Below are positions 61,621-64,000 of a DNA stretch of 64,000 bases, in pieces. The notes beneath the pieces are model-generated. The model saw nothing but the letters and a program-made list of their open reading frames with translations, had not been told where the DNA came from and did not search any database. This DNA is from JBICHN01 sp043101845 (lineage in GTDB: Bacteria > Planctomycetota > Phycisphaerae > Phycisphaerales > UBA5793): contig JBICHN010000001.1 of NCBI GenBank assembly GCA_043101845.1, positions 100,680 through 164,679 of the forward strand, written 5' to 3'. The translations under genes and the position numbers were made by a program. The first letter of the stretch is position 1. Each line of letters begins with the position of its first letter.

Positions 61621-61694
61621 GGGCGTATAGCTCAGTTGGCTAGAGCGCCTGCTCGACACGCAGGAGGTCACTGGTTCGAGTCCAGTTACGCCCA
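61621..61694 (+). tRNA. tRNA-Val (GAC) with C33
   Basis: A 74-base cloverleaf. Acceptor GGGCGTA pairs with TACGCCC, discriminator A. D stem GCTC/GAGC. Anticodon stem CCTGC/GCAGG with loop TCGACAC, anticodon GAC. T stem ACTGG/CCAGT with loop TTCGAGT. All stems are perfect. Base 33, nearly always T in elongator tRNAs, is C. Typical bacterial tRNA-Val(GAC) has CTGACAC here, so positions 32 and 33 look swapped. CCA is not encoded. Confidence 0.92.
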
Positions 61695-61709
61695 CTTTCG
61701 ATGCATCGG

Positions 61710-61744
61710 ACAACCCTCCGCGACGCGGAGGGTTGTGTCGTTTT
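61710..61744 (+). terminator. Rho-independent terminator after tRNA-Val
   Basis: A perfect 12-bp stem (61710-61721 with 61725-61736, loop GAC) followed by GTCGTTTTGG. The rest of the gap to 62068 (about 320 bases) shows no further feature that I can support. Confidence 0.8.
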
Positions 61745-62068
61745 GGGCGGTTGTGGTGCGCGTTTCCGACCTCAAACAGGGTCGCATGCCCCGGCTCGCT
61801 CGAATGATTCGCGGGTGAACCAGGCGCAATCAGCGCCGCTCCCGCGATTCCAGCCTTGCGGCCCGCGGCCGATTCCGCTAGGCTCAGGGGTCGATTCCGC
61901 AGCCGAAATCGCCGGTCGGAACGCCTTCGCGGCCGACCTGAAATCGCCCTGCAGACTCGACTTTCCGTGAAACGGTCGAGCTTGGGTGCGGGAAGTCTCA
62001 AACCTCGCTCGTTCGACCGATTCATGTTCGCCCTCGTTCCTTGTCCTCCCCTTCCGCTGGAGATTCGC

Positions 62069-62869
62069 ATGCACAGAGCGAAATCGACGCGGCTTCCCGC
62101 CGTCACGACCTGTTCCGGCTTCCGGCGCGGCTTCACGATCGTCGAGGTCCTCGTCGTCGTCGGCATCATGGCGCTGCTCATCGCCCTCATCCTCCCCGCC
62201 CTCTCGAAGACCCGCCGCTCGAGCCAGACCGCCGCGTCGGCGTCGAACCTCAAGCAACTCGGTGTCGCCCTCGAGATGTACACCGGCGACAACCGCGGCT
62301 GGCTGCCCCGCGCCCTGCCCCTCGTGAACGACCCGAGCGATCCCGCGAGCTGGGACGAGCCCTGGCCCGCCGACCAGTGCCCGATCCACTGGGCCATGGG
62401 ATATCCCGCGAGCGTCGTCTCCTACATGGGCTACGAAATCTACGACCCGCTCGACTACGGCGGCTTCAGCGACCCGAGCTCGAAGAACTACATTCCGCGG
62501 CCCGAGGAAGATCCCTCGCCCGCCGACAAGTTCGTCTCGCCCGCGAACGAGATTCCGCTCTCCGATCTCGAGTCGAGAAAGTGCGGCTATCCGATCGACT
62601 ACGGCATGACGAACTGGGCGAGCCAGGAACTCGCCTCGCGCCTCGACACGAACCGGCACTACCTCGCGGGTGATCAGACCTGGGGTCTCGCGTATGTCGA
62701 GGGCTCCGGCGGACCGAACGAGGAAACGGAACTCAACGGCTGGTGGGTGCCCTTCGTCCACGCGAACCAGACGGCGCACATTCTCGGCGTCGATCTCGGC
62801 GTCTCCCTCATCGACAAGGCGCGCTTCATCGAGCGCTTTACCGGAGACCCGCCGGACGATCCGATCTGA
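62069..62869 (+). CDS. Type II secretion/type IV pilin-like pseudopilin
   Basis: A 266-residue protein with a prepilin leader: basic region (FRRG) then FTIVEVLVVVGIMALLIALILPALSKTR, with Glu5 as in pseudopilins; prepilin peptidase would cut after Gly. The body (QTAASASNLKQLGVALEMYTGDNRGWLPRAL and DLGVSLIDKARFIERFTG) follows the planctomycete pilin-like pattern with ordered N-terminal helix. Start at 62069 has GGAG six bases upstream. It is unlinked to other secretion genes here, as is the similar protein at 27345-28163. It is followed by the thioredoxin-dockerin gene after 57 bases. Confidence 0.83.
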   Translation: MHRAKSTRLPAVTTCSGFRRGFTIVEVLVVVGIMALLIALILPALSKTRRSSQTAASASNLKQLGVALEMYTGDNRGWLPRALPLVNDPSDPASWDEPWPADQCPIHWAMGYPASVVSYMGYEIYDPLDYGGFSDPSSKNYIPRPEEDPSPADKFVSPANEIPLSDLESRKCGYPIDYGMTNWASQELASRLDTNRHYLAGDQTWGLAYVEGSGGPNEETELNGWWVPFVHANQTAHILGVDLGVSLIDKARFIERFTGDPPDDPI

Positions 62870-62926
62870 TCCACGCGAATGAACCACGAAGCAGGCGACT
62901 GACTGCGAACGAGAAGGAGCGAAGAG

Positions 62927-63865
62927 GTGAAGAAGCGAACACTGACGACGATGGCGATCGCTGGTCTCGCGGCGGCGGGAGCGAATGTCGCCACGGTAAG
63001 CGGCCAGGACATTCCGGTCGTGACGAATGAAACCGCGCTCGTCGAAGAGTTCACCGCGACCTGGTGCGGCCCCTGCGTCGGCGCGTACTACGCGCTCGAG
63101 CGTCTCAAAGGTCGCTGGGGTGAGGACATTTCGATCCTTACCTACAACATCGCCGACGAACTCGATAATCCGTACAACAGCCGGCGCGAGTCGGAAGAGT
63201 ATGTCACCGCGATCCCGACATTCGTCTTCCAGGGTGATCGCAAGCAGGTCGGCACTCCACCCGACTCGACGCTCGACAACCTCGTGCAGCAGGCGCTCGA
63301 CGCCGATCGCTCGGCGCGGATCATCGGCCGGTACGAAGTCGACGAAGCGACCGATGTGTTGCGCATCGGGCTCAAGATCGACGCGTACCAGGATGTCATC
63401 GATCCCGGCGTCGATCAGCTGCGCATCGTCGTGCACGAATCGAACTGGACCTGGAACTGCTCGAACGGTCTCGACCAGTACGAGTACCATGTGCAGGCCG
63501 GATTCGACGAAGAGTTCCCGCGTCAGCTTCGACCCGGCGCGCCCGAAGTCTTCACCTTCGAGTACGACCTCACCGGCAACCAGTACCTGCGCAACTGGGA
63601 CGAGGTCGGCATTACCGTCTACATCTTCGACACGACCACCCGCAAGGCGATCGCCTCGTGGGAGCTCGGCAAGTGGAACCTCGGCGACCTGAACGGCGAT
63701 CTCAAGATCAACCGTGACGACGGTCGGCTCTTCCGCCGCCAGTACGGGAAGTCGATGGCCGACCCCGACTTCAACCCGGCGGCCGACTGGAACCGCAACG
63801 GCGTCATCGACCTGCCCGACCGCGACCTCTTCGAGCAGTACATTCAAGACGGCGGACTCCGCTGA
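62927..63865 (+). CDS. Exported thioredoxin-fold protein with dockerin-type tail
   Basis: A 312-residue exported protein starting at GTG (AAGGAG upstream). Residues 1-27 are a signal peptide. Residues about 35-130 are a thioredoxin fold with the redox motif ATWCGPCVGAYYALERLKGRW, and the cis-Pro segment AIPTFVFQGD. A middle part of about 110 residues (VLRIGLKIDAYQDVIDPGVD ... FTFEYDLTGNQYL) is beta-rich. The C-terminus has two dockerin-like calcium loops: GDLNGDLKINRDDGRLFRR and ADWNRNGVIDLPDRDLFEQY, with the D-x-N-x-D pattern. Such tails fix proteins to a cohesin or the surface layer; a redox enzyme with one is uncommon. Its 3' end overlaps a tsaD remnant on the other strand by 22 bases. Confidence 0.85.
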   Translation: MKKRTLTTMAIAGLAAAGANVATVSGQDIPVVTNETALVEEFTATWCGPCVGAYYALERLKGRWGEDISILTYNIADELDNPYNSRRESEEYVTAIPTFVFQGDRKQVGTPPDSTLDNLVQQALDADRSARIIGRYEVDEATDVLRIGLKIDAYQDVIDPGVDQLRIVVHESNWTWNCSNGLDQYEYHVQAGFDEEFPRQLRPGAPEVFTFEYDLTGNQYLRNWDEVGITVYIFDTTTRKAIASWELGKWNLGDLNGDLKINRDDGRLFRRQYGKSMADPDFNPAADWNRNGVIDLPDRDLFEQYIQDGGLR

Positions 63866-64000
63866 TCACGCCGACGCCATTGAATTGAGGCACACCTCTC
63901 GTCGATCGCCGGCCCGCCCGGGTAGTCGAGCCCGAGGATGGCCGCGGCCTTATCGAACGCCTCGCCCGCCGCGTCGTCGATCGTCGCGCCGATCCGCTCG
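63844..64000 (-). pseudogene. tsaD: 3'-truncated tsaD fragment (tRNA t6A synthesis)
   Basis: Read from the window edge leftwards, 34 residues match the middle of TsaD/Gcp: ERIGATIDDAAGEAFDKAAA then ILGLDYPGGPAID, equivalent to the E. coli block around residues 160-195. After GGPAID the homology stops; the frame goes on with 17 unrelated residues and ends at a TGA (63846-63844), inside the 3' end of the dockerin gene. The C-terminal half of TsaD, with the second metal/nucleotide-binding block (G-G-V-S-A-N-R), is missing and is not found elsewhere in the window. The rest of the gene lies beyond 64000. Either the gene is broken, an insertion or rearrangement split it, or the assembly is wrong. 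Confidence 0.6.

Noticed and set aside
1..64000. Insertion sequences, prophage, integrases or CRISPR arrays
   Set aside because: No transposase, integrase or phage gene and no regularly spaced short repeats were seen; the only repeat pair is that at 47565 and 49550.

Overview
The window is GC-rich bacterial chromosome, densely coded on both strands, with no insertion sequence, prophage, CRISPR array or rRNA visible. The gene set points to a planctomycete, probably class Phycisphaerae. It has the PVC-type small basic protein (54648..54890), a PEP-CTERM exported protein (17874..18605), a dockerin-tailed exported protein (62927..63865), two prepilin-like pseudopilins, a HAF-repeat protein, a choice-of-anchor B protein and many large exported proteins of unknown role. 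This is inference from families; no 16S gene is present.

Layout. 1-1.4 kb: a clipped secreted protein, then rpsL-rpsG on the minus strand. 1.4-9.7 kb: secreted beta-helix/PA14 protein, CX4CH protein, coiled-coil lipoprotein, nadB and a small lipoprotein. 9.7-13.8 kb: pseudokinase-SIS fusion, heptose kinase and fumC. 13.8-18.6 kb: glycosyltransferase, PilZ protein, sugar-dehydrogenase-like protein, aat and the PEP-CTERM protein. 18.8-23.6 kb: aldo/keto reductase, then the putrescine genes speA-speB coupled to a GNAT-like gene. 23.7-30.6 kb: two small cysteine-motif proteins, an EamA transporter, an ECF sigma/anti-sigma pair, a pseudopilin, a UbiA prenyltransferase and a YihY membrane protein. 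30.7-36.8 kb: a structured RNA with its own promoter and terminator, then nusA-infB-rbfA and a HhH-GPD-like protein. 36.9-43.2 kb: giant TPR lipoprotein, YebC/PmpR-like protein and two secreted hydrolases. 43.2-50.9 kb: nitroreductase-trpE, a divergent pyrG, a HAF-repeat gene flanked by two direct noncoding repeats, and pheA. 51-58 kb: tRNA-Met, choice-of-anchor B protein, moaB, acpS, an SPOR-like membrane protein, small basic protein, aminotransferase and an exported protein. 58-64 kb: membrane protein plus ABC ATPase, tRNA-Val, pseudopilin, thioredoxin-dockerin protein, and a tsaD fragment at the right edge.

Pathways touched: tryptophan and phenylalanine entry steps from chorismate, NAD (nadB), putrescine (speA, speB), ADP-heptose (SIS isomerase plus kinase), CTP synthesis, and translation/transcription (rpsL, rpsG, nusA, infB, rbfA).

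The most striking observation is at nucleotide level. I found no ACGT tetranucleotide anywhere in the 64 kb, although roughly two hundred would be expected at this composition. Asp, Tyr, Asn and His codons switch from NAC to NAT whenever a Val GTN codon follows, and Thr avoids ACG before a T-initial codon. This suggests an ACGT-specific DNA modification or restriction system acting on the genome. Other strong signals are a shared C-terminal domain of about 95 residues on four unrelated exported proteins, a structured RNA before nusA, a tRNA-Val with C at position 33, and a tsaD cut off in the middle.
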